Of a stretch of 38,292 nt of DNA, positions 18,201 through 25,060 are shown one piece after another. The position numbers were made by a program, and so were the translations under genes. Location of the stretch: positions 1 to 38,292 of the forward strand of contig CALUSC010000020.1 of the NCBI GenBank assembly GCA_944323345.1, written 5' to 3'. Each line of letters starts with the position of its first letter. Position 1 is the first letter of the stretch. The DNA is from an uncultured Bacteroidales bacterium. Its GTDB lineage: Bacteria > Bacteroidota > Bacteroidia > Bacteroidales > UBA932. The notes below the pieces were generated by a model. That model made no database searches, was not told the origin of the DNA, and saw only the letters and a program-made list of their open reading frames with translations.

Positions 18201-18497
18201 GTCCTCGGACATCGTAGCGTTATAGACAGTCTGGCTGTCATAGACTGTAAGGTGGACGTCCTTGTATCCTATCGATGATACGGTCAGGCTGGAACCTGGC
18301 CTCACTTCCAGGATATAGTTCCCATCGAGATCGGTAATGGCACCGTTCTGGGTACCATCTTCGATGACACTTGCTCCTATCACCGGCACTCCGGACTCGT
18401 CTACGATCTTTCCGGATACGGTGACTTTCTGCTCCTGCGCCGAAAGGGAGAGGCAGAAAAAAAGCAATGCCATGCAAGTAAACAATTTACTTCTCAT
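15252..18497 (-). CDS. SusC/RagA-family TonB-dependent outer-membrane transporter
   Basis: A 1081-residue protein with a cleavable signal peptide ending near LSLSAQEQ. It has a carboxypeptidase-regulatory-like N-terminal domain (about 23-105, VSGKIVDESGVPVIGASV), a plug (about 115-255, with EVVVVGYGTMKRSDLSGA and AIYGAQGANGVVLITTKRG) and a C-terminal barrel ending in the family's aromatic strand (TYSVGLNITF). The length is typical. It would import mannan oligosaccharides using TonB energy, together with SusD. Only 52 bp separate it from the GH5-CE7 gene upstream, and no convincing promoter was found there, so it is probably the second gene of the operon. Confidence 0.97.
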   Translation of the reverse strand: MRSKLFTCMALLFFCLSLSAQEQKVTVSGKIVDESGVPVIGASVIEDGTQNGAITDLDGNYILEVRPGSSLTVSSIGYKDVHLTVYDSQTVYNATMSEDTELLDEVVVVGYGTMKRSDLSGASVSVSEESLRGSVISSLDQSLQGRAAGVTAVTTSGAPGSSSSIRVRGQATINANAEPLYVIDGVIVQSGGNSGADFGLGDALGNGKVSTISPLSTINPADIVSMEILKDASATAIYGAQGANGVVLITTKRGKAGEARISYDGMFAVSQQNKRLDMMNLRQYAEFYNDLATVGEMSDPSDTYSDPSILGEGTNWQDAIFRTALQHQHQLSVSGGTEKVQYYVSGSYMDQEGTIIGSNFDRFSVRTNLDAQLKKWIKLGLSATFSTTNDDLKLADSNSGLIYYSLTSRPDIPIYDMDGNYATIVDEHNLNPNPIGIAMEDDILLNRQKLTGNIFADVTPIKHLVWRVELGFDLNWSKAERYKPMLDFGNWTRDTNESSIQNNKSIFWQLKNYLTYSNTWGKHSLTAMVGHEMWESNYEYASVFNNALPSDAVHNPALGSGTPRISSGFGSSSMSSVFTRETYNYDDRYLLTYTFRYDGSSNFGPDNRWAGFHSAAASWRFSNEAFFEGLKDVISNGKLRLGWGQTGNSNIGGYAWGASISRMPTGLGMGYRPSNIPNTAIRWESQEQWNIGLDLGFFQDRLNLIVDAYIKRSNDMLMSMQLPSYMGTQGNVSSVLAAPKGNYGSIENRGLEITFDTHPLVGKFQWDSNFQISFNKNKLLSLEGTQNASLVGYGQYNDVVCLSTIGESLYNFYGYEVEGVYESLDDLMNSPKPAKYPVDGNFNKTNTVWVGDIKYKDQPTVDTDGDGIPDSGDGVIDENDRTNLGSPLPLFTFGWTNTFRYRNFDLSIFLNGSYGNKVLNYNSIVLTHMNSPWMNQLNSVNDRAKLVPIDPDKVYEDGSMWYDDITNVKVANSGTKTPRASINDPNDNDRMSSRYIEDGSYLRIKNITLGYTFPKKMLEKVRIENLRIYCNIQNLYTFTKYSGYDPEIGASTQDATGLTYGIDNGRYPSPTTYSVGLNITF

Positions 18498-18549
18498 AGT
18501 TATTGTTTTTTGTGTTAATAATAGAGTTTTCTTTCATCGTATATATTTT

Positions 18550-21114
18550 TTAAAGAAGCCTTTCGAAGAAAGCATCCCGCGCTATCCACCAGCCGCTTTC
18601 GGTCTCCACATGATGACCGGACAGAGGGAATGTGACATAGCTTTTCGGTGCATCGATAATGTTGTACCCCGAAAAATTCGTATGCGGAGGGCATACATCA
18701 TCCTGGAGTCCGAACCCCATAAGCACGGGACAAGTAATCCTGTCCGTAAAGTTCTTGATATCAAAATAGGAAAGTGTCAGATACAGGTCCTCATCACAGA
18801 TTCCCAGCCTTTTGGCCTCTGCCAGCACAGGCTCGGCAGGCCAATGCGCTATCCTGAAATAATCCGGGAAGTCGGAAAGGAAAGGTACGAACGGGGCGAT
18901 GCCCTTGATCCTGCGGTCAAGGGAAGCAGAGACCAAAGTGAAGGCTCCGCCCTGGCTTCCGCCTTCGGCAAATATTCTGGAAGTGTCCGTTTTCTCACGG
19001 GACGCCACGAAGTCTATGGCACGGACCACATCCATGAAAGCGCCTCTGTAATAATAGGTATTCTTGTCTGCCAGCCCGCGGACCACCCAGTCATCCTTTT
19101 CCCCGGGCTTTCTGTTCAGACCCTGGTTCCTGACACAGAGTGTGAATTCGGCAGCTTCGGGACGGGCTGAAGGATCATTGTACCAGACCGAAGCCCCATA
19201 CCCCATGTAATTTATGAAGACAGGATATTTGCCGTCCTTCACCGGTTCGATATAGATGCCTGACACAGGTTCGCCGCCGAAAGATTTCATGTCTACACGG
19301 TAGGTTCTGCGAATATCGTCCGAATGCTCCGGCAGCAGGGTCAGCCTGTACTCCGGAGCCACCCCGGCGAGTTCAGCAAGGCTTTCCGCCCAGAATGCAT
19401 CGAAATCATCCGGCTTGTCCTGAGGCGATACGATTTTTTCAGGGTCGCACCCTATATTGAAAGTATTGACAGTCCTGAAGCCGTCCGGAGTGGCAGGGCA
19501 GGCATTGCCATTGGCGAAAACAATATTGTCTTTTACAGGTACTTTATTGTCCTTTACGGAAAGGACACACTTATAGAAACCGGGATCAAGTTCAAATCCG
19601 AATGAAAGCGTATCGGAATGTCTACCCCCCCCCAGTGATTTTTCAATGACCGACACCGTGTCGCCAAGATCTGTCACAAGAGCCAGCCTTATGGAAGTCT
19701 TTTCCTGGAAAGTCTTGCGCGCCGCCACCCTGAGTACGGCTTTTCTGTCTGCCGTATACATCCAGTCGTTTTCCAGCACGGCTTCGGCAGAAATTCCCGA
19801 CACCGCATCAAGTTCGGACACGGCTTTCCTGATCATTTCCACCGTACTGCTGTCAGCGGCATATACGGAATTCAGTCCCTGCTGCTCCTGTGCAGGGTCA
19901 CCGCAATAATCGTCTCCGGGTTTCCAGTATTCATCGCCTGACTGCTCCGCCATACCGCCCCAGCCCCAGAAATTCGCACCGGCGAGCACTCCGCATTTTT
20001 CTTTCGATGATTTCACCCTGTCGAAAATATGAGCATAATATGTATCCCTGGCTGCAGTCGGAGTACCTTTTAAAAATCTGAATCCGTCTCTCGGAAATCC
20101 GAATTCTTCGATAACCAGCGGCTTGCCGAGCTTTTCAGCCGACGCGATGTGCGCGTCGATATATTCATCCGTCTTTCTGATGGCCTCAGCCAGGTCTTCG
20201 GCCAATGTCTCCTGCTTCGCCCAACTCCAGTTATACGGCCAGATATGAGCCGTAAGATAATCTATGTCCGGACATGAGTGTATCTTCTCGTAAAGGTCGG
20301 TGTCATTTTCACAGCCCCACGTACCTTCGCTGCCTGTTGACACCATGTGATTAGGGTCAATGGATTTGATCAGAGCCGCAGTCTCCCACAGCCATTCTGC
20401 AAATGCCGACTTCACGCTGTCATCTGCAGAGAAACATCTCGGTTCATTGGCTATCTGCCATGAAAAAATCGCCGGATCATCCTTGTACGGAATCCCTGTC
20501 ACCGTGTTTTTTCTGGAAACCACAGTACGCACATGGTCTGCAAAAAGTTCCTTGGCTTTTTCATTTGTTACGAACCTGGAGGCATATTCCATATAAGCCG
20601 GCCATCCGGCAACGGAAGGAAGTACCGCTTCGCCGTCTCCCGCCCATTCGAGATATCGGGCATAGCCTCCGGACCATTCCCAGGCATTGTTAAGATAAAG
20701 GACTGCAGACATCCGGCGTTTTCCCATTTCAGCCAGAAGCCAGTCCAGCCCTGCGAAGACTTTTTCATCATATATTCCGGCTTCCGTCTGCAGGCTCGGT
20801 CCGATCTGGGACGGAATTCCCTCAGGCCCGTCGCCTCCGACGAGAATACGGAGGTTCGAAATTCCAAGAGATTTCAGAGAATCCAGTTCTGCAGACAGAC
20901 GCTGCCTGTCTCCTGATTCAGTTTCTGATCCGAGGATGGCACCATACCAGAAATTCGCTCCTATATAATAACAGGAAGATACATCGGAATAACCTTGAGC
21001 CGGAACAAAAAATCCGTCTTCGACATGGAAGAATCTCTCGTTTCCGGCCTGCTGCATGCAGGCATTTGCCGTAAAGACGGAAACAACGGTCAGTAAAAAC
21101 AGGTTAAATTTCAT
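18550..21114 (-). CDS. Bifunctional GH5 (GH5_7-like) beta-mannanase - CE7 acetyl esterase fusion
   Basis: An 854-residue exported protein; the signal peptide has a weak lipobox-like TANAC (Cys19). The N-terminal GH5 domain (about 35-435) resembles GH5_7 mannanases. Acid/base Glu224 lies in WQIANEPR, nucleophile Glu337 lies in LVIEEFGF, and GANFWGWGG is near 380. A beta-rich linker (about 440-545) leads to a CE7/AXE1-type esterase (about 555-854) with VRNQG, the nucleophile Ser720 in EGGSQGG, Asp805 in GLQDDVCPP and His834 in SGHHVE. It would cut acetylated mannan and remove acetyl groups. The linker contains a run of nine G at 19625-19633 (Gly495-497) where slippage would separate the domains. 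It is the first gene of the operon. Both domains are recognised with confidence; subfamily 7 is by eye. Confidence 0.9.
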   Translation of the reverse strand: MKFNLFLLTVVSVFTANACMQQAGNERFFHVEDGFFVPAQGYSDVSSCYYIGANFWYGAILGSETESGDRQRLSAELDSLKSLGISNLRILVGGDGPEGIPSQIGPSLQTEAGIYDEKVFAGLDWLLAEMGKRRMSAVLYLNNAWEWSGGYARYLEWAGDGEAVLPSVAGWPAYMEYASRFVTNEKAKELFADHVRTVVSRKNTVTGIPYKDDPAIFSWQIANEPRCFSADDSVKSAFAEWLWETAALIKSIDPNHMVSTGSEGTWGCENDTDLYEKIHSCPDIDYLTAHIWPYNWSWAKQETLAEDLAEAIRKTDEYIDAHIASAEKLGKPLVIEEFGFPRDGFRFLKGTPTAARDTYYAHIFDRVKSSKEKCGVLAGANFWGWGGMAEQSGDEYWKPGDDYCGDPAQEQQGLNSVYAADSSTVEMIRKAVSELDAVSGISAEAVLENDWMYTADRKAVLRVAARKTFQEKTSIRLALVTDLGDTVSVIEKSLGGGRHSDTLSFGFELDPGFYKCVLSVKDNKVPVKDNIVFANGNACPATPDGFRTVNTFNIGCDPEKIVSPQDKPDDFDAFWAESLAELAGVAPEYRLTLLPEHSDDIRRTYRVDMKSFGGEPVSGIYIEPVKDGKYPVFINYMGYGASVWYNDPSARPEAAEFTLCVRNQGLNRKPGEKDDWVVRGLADKNTYYYRGAFMDVVRAIDFVASREKTDTSRIFAEGGSQGGAFTLVSASLDRRIKGIAPFVPFLSDFPDYFRIAHWPAEPVLAEAKRLGICDEDLYLTLSYFDIKNFTDRITCPVLMGFGLQDDVCPPHTNFSGYNIIDAPKSYVTFPLSGHHVETESGWWIARDAFFERLL
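19625..19633 (-). repeat. G9 homopolymer inside the GH5-CE7 coding region
   Basis: Nine consecutive C on the plus strand read as GGG GGG GGT in the gene and encode Gly495-497, between the mannanase and esterase domains. A gain or loss of one base would truncate the protein after the mannanase half. This makes it a candidate phase-variable tract. Confidence 0.85.
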
Positions 21115-21126
21115 TCCAGCGTCATT

Positions 21127-21137
21127 TTATATGGTTA
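21127..21137. repeat. 11-bp motif, copy 1 (ttatatggtta), GH5-CE7 leader
   Basis: The sequence ttatatggtta sits just downstream of the operon promoter's -7 element and recurs exactly upstream of the AraC gene at 22120-22130. It could be a regulator binding site or a shared leader element; the match could also be chance in AT-rich DNA. Confidence 0.35.
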
Positions 21138-21143
21138 ACGACG

Positions 21144-21175
21144 CAAAGGTAGGGAGTGACGGTAAGGCAAACAAA
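21144..21175 (-). promoter_or_regulatory. Bacteroidota-type promoter of the mannan operon
   Basis: On the minus strand a -33 TTTG (21172-21175) is followed after 20 bp by TACCTTTG (21144-21151), matching the TAnnTTTG -7 consensus perfectly. Transcription should begin near 21137, leaving a leader of about 20 nt before the GH5-CE7 start codon at 21114. It is the best promoter seen for the whole minus-strand operon. Confidence 0.7.
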
Positions 21176-21226
21176 TACTTAATTATCCAATACTGATACT
21201 TTTTTTCGAATCCGTTTTCCCCTGTT

Positions 21227-22102
21227 TTATACTATCACCTTGTTCTTCTTGTACATGGCGCGGAACTCCTTCGGGGTGACTCCTCGGCGCGCCTTGAAAA
21301 TGCGGTTGAAGTTGGAAAGATTGTTGAACCCGCACTCGTAACAGATTTCCGATATGTTTCTGGTCGAATCCACGAGAGCCCTGGCCGCATTTCCCAGCCT
21401 GATGTCCAGAACATAGTCAGAGAGCGATTTTCCTGTCCTGAGTTTGAAAAAACGGCTGAATGAAGTAGGTGTCATGCCCACCATCCCGGCCAGTTCGTCC
21501 AGCCTGATAGGTTCTGTATAGCGGTCGTTTATATACTGCTTGACTTTCTGGACCCTGCGGCTCTCAGGGTTTCTTTCTGCATGTGAAAACGAACTGCTGG
21601 CAAGAATCCTGTAATCGCTCCGGGACAAGTCATAGAGAATCTTCAGGAATTTCAGGAATCTCATGAAGCCTTCCTGTTCGGCAGCCAGTCCGTCGATGGC
21701 AGAATATACTTTCATGATGGTATGCTGGGAAAACACCACCCCATGGTCCGCGTCACGGAACATCTTCATGATGGATGCAAACTGATTCTTCGCCATGAGA
21801 CTTCCCGAAAGGAGATCCGGAGAAAACTGAACGGTCACTTCCCGGATATCGTGAGAGATACAGTCGCCGTTATCCCAGACATGCTCAAGATTTTCCGAAC
21901 ATATCAGAACCAGATCATAGTCTCCTATGGTTTCGACACTGTCTCCTACGACACGTCTGACTCCGGGAGCATTCTCCACGAAATTCAGTTCATATTCCCT
22001 GTGCTGGTGGAGCGGATAGGTAAATTCGGACTTATGTCTGTCCACTATATGAAAACAGTCCTTATCTGAAAGAGGAGTGATTTCTTCCAATACGTCGCTC
22101 AT
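21227..22102 (-). CDS. AraC-family transcriptional regulator of the mannan locus
   Basis: A 291-residue cytoplasmic protein. The N-terminal part (about 15-150) looks like a cupin ligand-sensing domain (HKSEFTYPLHQHREYELNFVE, GDYDLVLICSENLEHVW). The last 100 residues hold two helix-turn-helix motifs: LDELAGMVGMTPTSFSRFFK and ISEICYECGFNNLSNFNRIFK, ending in GVTPKEFR, as in AraC/XylS proteins. Its placement between the operon promoter and the divergent epimerase gene suggests that it controls one or both transcripts in response to a cytoplasmic sugar such as mannobiose or mannosyl-glucose. The ligand and the direction of control are inferred. It is transcribed toward the operon, so read-through across the 112-bp gap is possible. 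Confidence 0.93.
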   Translation of the reverse strand: MSDVLEEITPLSDKDCFHIVDRHKSEFTYPLHQHREYELNFVENAPGVRRVVGDSVETIGDYDLVLICSENLEHVWDNGDCISHDIREVTVQFSPDLLSGSLMAKNQFASIMKMFRDADHGVVFSQHTIMKVYSAIDGLAAEQEGFMRFLKFLKILYDLSRSDYRILASSSFSHAERNPESRRVQKVKQYINDRYTEPIRLDELAGMVGMTPTSFSRFFKLRTGKSLSDYVLDIRLGNAARALVDSTRNISEICYECGFNNLSNFNRIFKARRGVTPKEFRAMYKKNKVIV

Positions 22103-22119
22103 TGTTTCCGAGGTTAAAA

Positions 22120-22130
22120 TTATATGGTTA
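22120..22130. repeat. 11-bp motif, copy 2 (ttatatggtta), AraC gene upstream region
   Basis: An exact second copy of the 11-mer found in the GH5-CE7 leader at 21127-21137, in the same orientation and close to a -7-like sequence (taaagata, 22142-22149, read on the minus strand as TATCTTTA). It may be an operator for autoregulation. Confidence 0.35.
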
Positions 22131-22283
22131 TCAAACTTGCGTAAAGATAGCGTTTTTCAGGCCAAGTCTGCGCTACGGCAGCCAATAAAGGTCAAAATTG
22201 AATAAAATAATACTTTTTTATCAATTATTTACAGCCGAAGACTGAATCGGCATCGGACATGACAGAGATCATACCTATAATAT

Positions 22284-22291
22284 TATATTTG
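22284..22291 (+). promoter_or_regulatory. Candidate -7 element of the epimerase-esterase transcript
   Basis: TATATTTG matches the Bacteroidota -7 consensus TAnnTTTG about 50 bp before the epimerase start codon. No clear TTTG lies 20 bp upstream, which would fit a promoter that needs an activator such as the divergent AraC protein. The rest of the 239-bp intergenic region shows no gene. Confidence 0.35.
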
Positions 22292-22341
22292 CTGACGGGA
22301 ATCAACAGTGTGTCGACAAGTGAAATAACAAATATAATAAT

Positions 22342-23541
22342 ATGGATACTGGGATGATGATAAGGAAGATGAGGGAGGAGATGCATGCCGAACTCACGGG
22401 AAACATACTTCCATTCTGGATGGAAAGGATGAAGGATGACAGGAACGGAGGTTTTCTGCCACGTATTACCGGGGACGGGCAGACGGATGCCTCTGCAGAC
22501 AAGGGAGCGATACTGAATGCTCGCATTCTCTGGACATTTTCATCGGCATACAGGATTACGGACAGGCCTGAATATCTGGAAACGGCGACCAGAGCCAAGA
22601 GGGAAATCATCGACAGGTTTTACGACAAGACGTACGGAGGCATATACTGGAGCCTGACTCCGGACGGAAAACCGTCTGACAGGAAAAAGCAGATTTATGC
22701 ACTCGGCTTCGCCATCTACGGACTGGGCGAATATGCCAGGGCCACAGGTGATGCCGAGGCCCTGGACTATGCGGTACGGCTTTTCAACGATATAGAAACC
22801 CACAGCTTCGATGCAGAAAAGAACGGCTATCTGGAAGCATTCAACGAAGACTGGAGCCCTATAGGAGACATGAGACTGAGCGAAAAGGACATCAACGAAT
22901 GCAAGACGATGAATACTCATCTGCATATTCTGGAGCCTTACACGGCTTTATACAGGGTTTGGAAGGACCCGCAGCTGGAAAAGCAGCTCCGGAATCTTAT
23001 ATCCGTCTTCCGTGAAAAGATTCTCGACAGGAAGACCGGTCATCTGCGTCTGTTCTTCAACGAGGACTGGGCCAGCAGCCATGATATAATATCGTATGGC
23101 CACGACATCGAAGCATCCTGGCTGCTGTACGAGGCCGCTGAAGTCTTGGGAGACAGGGATCTGATATCAGAGATGGTTCCCTATGCAGCCGACATCGCTG
23201 ATGCGGCATCCGAAGGCTATATCCCGGGAGGAGGAATGATTTATGAATTTCATGGGGATACAGGAGCAGTCGATGCCGACAGGCACTGGTGGGTACAAGC
23301 CGAGGCTGTGGTCGGGTATTTCAATCTATGGCAGCTTACAGGACGTGAAGACGCATTGGCGAAAGCCGCAGACTGTTGGGAATTCATCAAAAAACACATC
23401 GTCGACCACAATGGCGGCGAGTGGTTCTGGAGCCTGAAAGCAGACGGTACGGCAAACACCGCCGATGACAAGGCCGGATTCTGGAAATGTCCTTATCACA
23501 GCGGACGCATGTGCATGGAAATCATGGAGAGGTCGATATAA
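22342..23541 (+). CDS. Mannobiose/cellobiose 2-epimerase (AGE family)
   Basis: A 399-residue cytoplasmic protein, the normal length for cellobiose 2-epimerases. It has the (alpha/alpha)6-barrel signature blocks: GGFLPRI near the start, GGIYWSL (about 94-100), ECKTMNTHLHILEPYTAL, SYGHDIEASWLLYEAA (catalytic-site His), DRHWWVQAEAVVGY and, near the end, GFWKCPYHSGRMCMEI (catalytic His). The enzyme would convert beta-1,4-mannobiose into beta-1,4-mannosyl-glucose, the substrate of the GH130 phosphorylase of this locus. Mannobiose rather than cellobiose is inferred from that pairing. The gene is transcribed divergently from the AraC regulator and is followed closely by an acetylesterase gene. Confidence 0.93.
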   Translation: MDTGMMIRKMREEMHAELTGNILPFWMERMKDDRNGGFLPRITGDGQTDASADKGAILNARILWTFSSAYRITDRPEYLETATRAKREIIDRFYDKTYGGIYWSLTPDGKPSDRKKQIYALGFAIYGLGEYARATGDAEALDYAVRLFNDIETHSFDAEKNGYLEAFNEDWSPIGDMRLSEKDINECKTMNTHLHILEPYTALYRVWKDPQLEKQLRNLISVFREKILDRKTGHLRLFFNEDWASSHDIISYGHDIEASWLLYEAAEVLGDRDLISEMVPYAADIADAASEGYIPGGGMIYEFHGDTGAVDADRHWWVQAEAVVGYFNLWQLTGREDALAKAADCWEFIKKHIVDHNGGEWFWSLKADGTANTADDKAGFWKCPYHSGRMCMEIMERSI

Positions 23542-23582
23542 TCATAAAATGCCGCATGACACTGAAACTTTCTTATAAAGCC

Positions 23583-25040
23583 ATGTTCAGGAAAATTATC
23601 ACGATACTATTGTTATCCGCCGGAGCATACCATGCATCTGCGGAAATACGCCTGCCCGAAATTATCGGAGACGGAATGGTCCTGCAGCAACAGACTTCCG
23701 TCAATATCTGGGGACTGGCATCAGGGAATACCACAGTCGCGATATCCGCCAGCTGGAATGACAGCACATACACGACAAAATGCGATGCCGACGGCCATTG
23801 GATTACGAAAATAGACACTCCTGCCGGAGGAATGGCCCCTCAAAGCATTACCATATCGGAAATTCCTGCCGGAGCCGGACTTTCCATGGGGAAAGCCTGT
23901 TCATCAGTCACTGTAGGGAATATACTCATCGGAGAGGTCTGGTTCTGCTCCGGACAGTCCAACATGGAGATGCCTCTGGACGGGTTCTGGGACTGTCCTG
24001 TGGAAGGCAGTGCCGAAGAAATTGCCCTTTCGGGCAAAATGGAAGGGATCAGGATGGCAACTATTCCGAAGACAGGTTTTTCGGAGCCTCAGGAAACGGT
24101 ATCCGGGAAATGGATGGTATCTTCTCCGGAAAATACAAGATGGTTCTCTGCGACTGCATACCATTTCGCCAAGATGCTCCATAGCGTACTCGGTGTTCCG
24201 GTGGGAATAATAAACTGCAGCTGGGGAGGTTCGACTGTAGAAGGATGGCTTCCTCAGGAAATTCTGTCCGGCTATGAAGACATAAGTTTCCGCATGCAGA
24301 CACTTGAAGACGGAAGCTGGGACGCCTCCACCCCAATGATCATGTTCAACGGCATGCTGCACCCGCTAAGGCACTACACTATCAAAGGATTCTGCTGGTA
24401 TCAGGGAGAATCGAACGTCGGAAGACACGAGACATATTCAGACAGGCTTCAGACCATGGTTTCGACATGGCGGGATCTGTGGGGGCAGGGAGATCTGCCG
24501 TTCTATATCGTGGAAATTGCCCCATATCTGTACGGAGGGGACGGAACAGCCGGAGCACGCCTCAGAGAAGCCCAGTTCAGGGCTTCCAGGGCAATATCCA
24601 ACAGCGGTATCGTATGTACCAACGACCTGGTTTATCAGTATGAAAACACCCAGATACATCCTTGCCGGAAAGAAAAGGTGGGACAAAGACTGGCTTATCT
24701 GGCACTTAACCGCAGCTACGGGGTCGCTTCCATAGACTGCGAAGGTCCTGTTTTCCGGGAAATGAGGATAGAGGACGGTGAAGCCTTCCTTTATTTTGAC
24801 AATGACAGAGCCGGATTCAGTCCGTGGAACGGGATAGAAGGGTTTGAAATCGCCGGTGAAGACAAGGTCTTCCATCCTGCTTCCGCCAGTGTCCTGCCTG
24901 GACAAAAGTGCCTGAAAGTCAGTTCCGCCGATGTGAAAGCACCGGTAGCTGTCAGATATTGCTTCAAGGATTTCTGTCCGGGAAATCTGACCGGAGCACG
25001 AAATCTGCCGGCATACCCGTTCCGCACGGATGACTGGTAG
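23583..25040 (+). CDS. SASA-family (sialate O-acetylesterase-like) secreted acetylesterase
   Basis: ATG 23583 is chosen because the 485-residue product then begins with a clean signal peptide (FRKIITILLLSAGAYHASA, then EIRLPEI). The longer frame starting at 23487 overlaps the epimerase gene and adds a polar, unlikely N-terminus. The SGNH-like SASA domain is shown by LIGEVWFCSGQSNMEMPL (catalytic Ser in GQSNM), GIINCSWGGSTVEGW, GFCWYQGESNV and the C-terminal catalytic Asp/His block TNDLVYQ...NTQIHP. Despite the family name, such enzymes in plant-polysaccharide loci remove acetyl groups from hemicellulose oligosaccharides. Here acetylated mannan oligosaccharides are the likely substrate, complementing the CE7 esterase. 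The start is 41 bp after the epimerase stop, suggesting an operon. Confidence 0.87.
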   Translation: MFRKIITILLLSAGAYHASAEIRLPEIIGDGMVLQQQTSVNIWGLASGNTTVAISASWNDSTYTTKCDADGHWITKIDTPAGGMAPQSITISEIPAGAGLSMGKACSSVTVGNILIGEVWFCSGQSNMEMPLDGFWDCPVEGSAEEIALSGKMEGIRMATIPKTGFSEPQETVSGKWMVSSPENTRWFSATAYHFAKMLHSVLGVPVGIINCSWGGSTVEGWLPQEILSGYEDISFRMQTLEDGSWDASTPMIMFNGMLHPLRHYTIKGFCWYQGESNVGRHETYSDRLQTMVSTWRDLWGQGDLPFYIVEIAPYLYGGDGTAGARLREAQFRASRAISNSGIVCTNDLVYQYENTQIHPCRKEKVGQRLAYLALNRSYGVASIDCEGPVFREMRIEDGEAFLYFDNDRAGFSPWNGIEGFEIAGEDKVFHPASASVLPGQKCLKVSSADVKAPVAVRYCFKDFCPGNLTGARNLPAYPFRTDDW

Positions 25041-25060
25041 AGACTTTCTGAAACGCTGCG

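Noticed and set aside
18487-18537. 16-residue open frame overlapping the SusC start
   Set aside because: It overlaps the SusC start codon in another frame, but such a short A/T-rich frame is expected by chance and its product has no recognisable pattern.
23487-23582. Upstream extension of the SASA esterase frame
   Set aside because: It overlaps the epimerase coding region and encodes a polar segment in front of an obvious signal peptide that starts at 23583.
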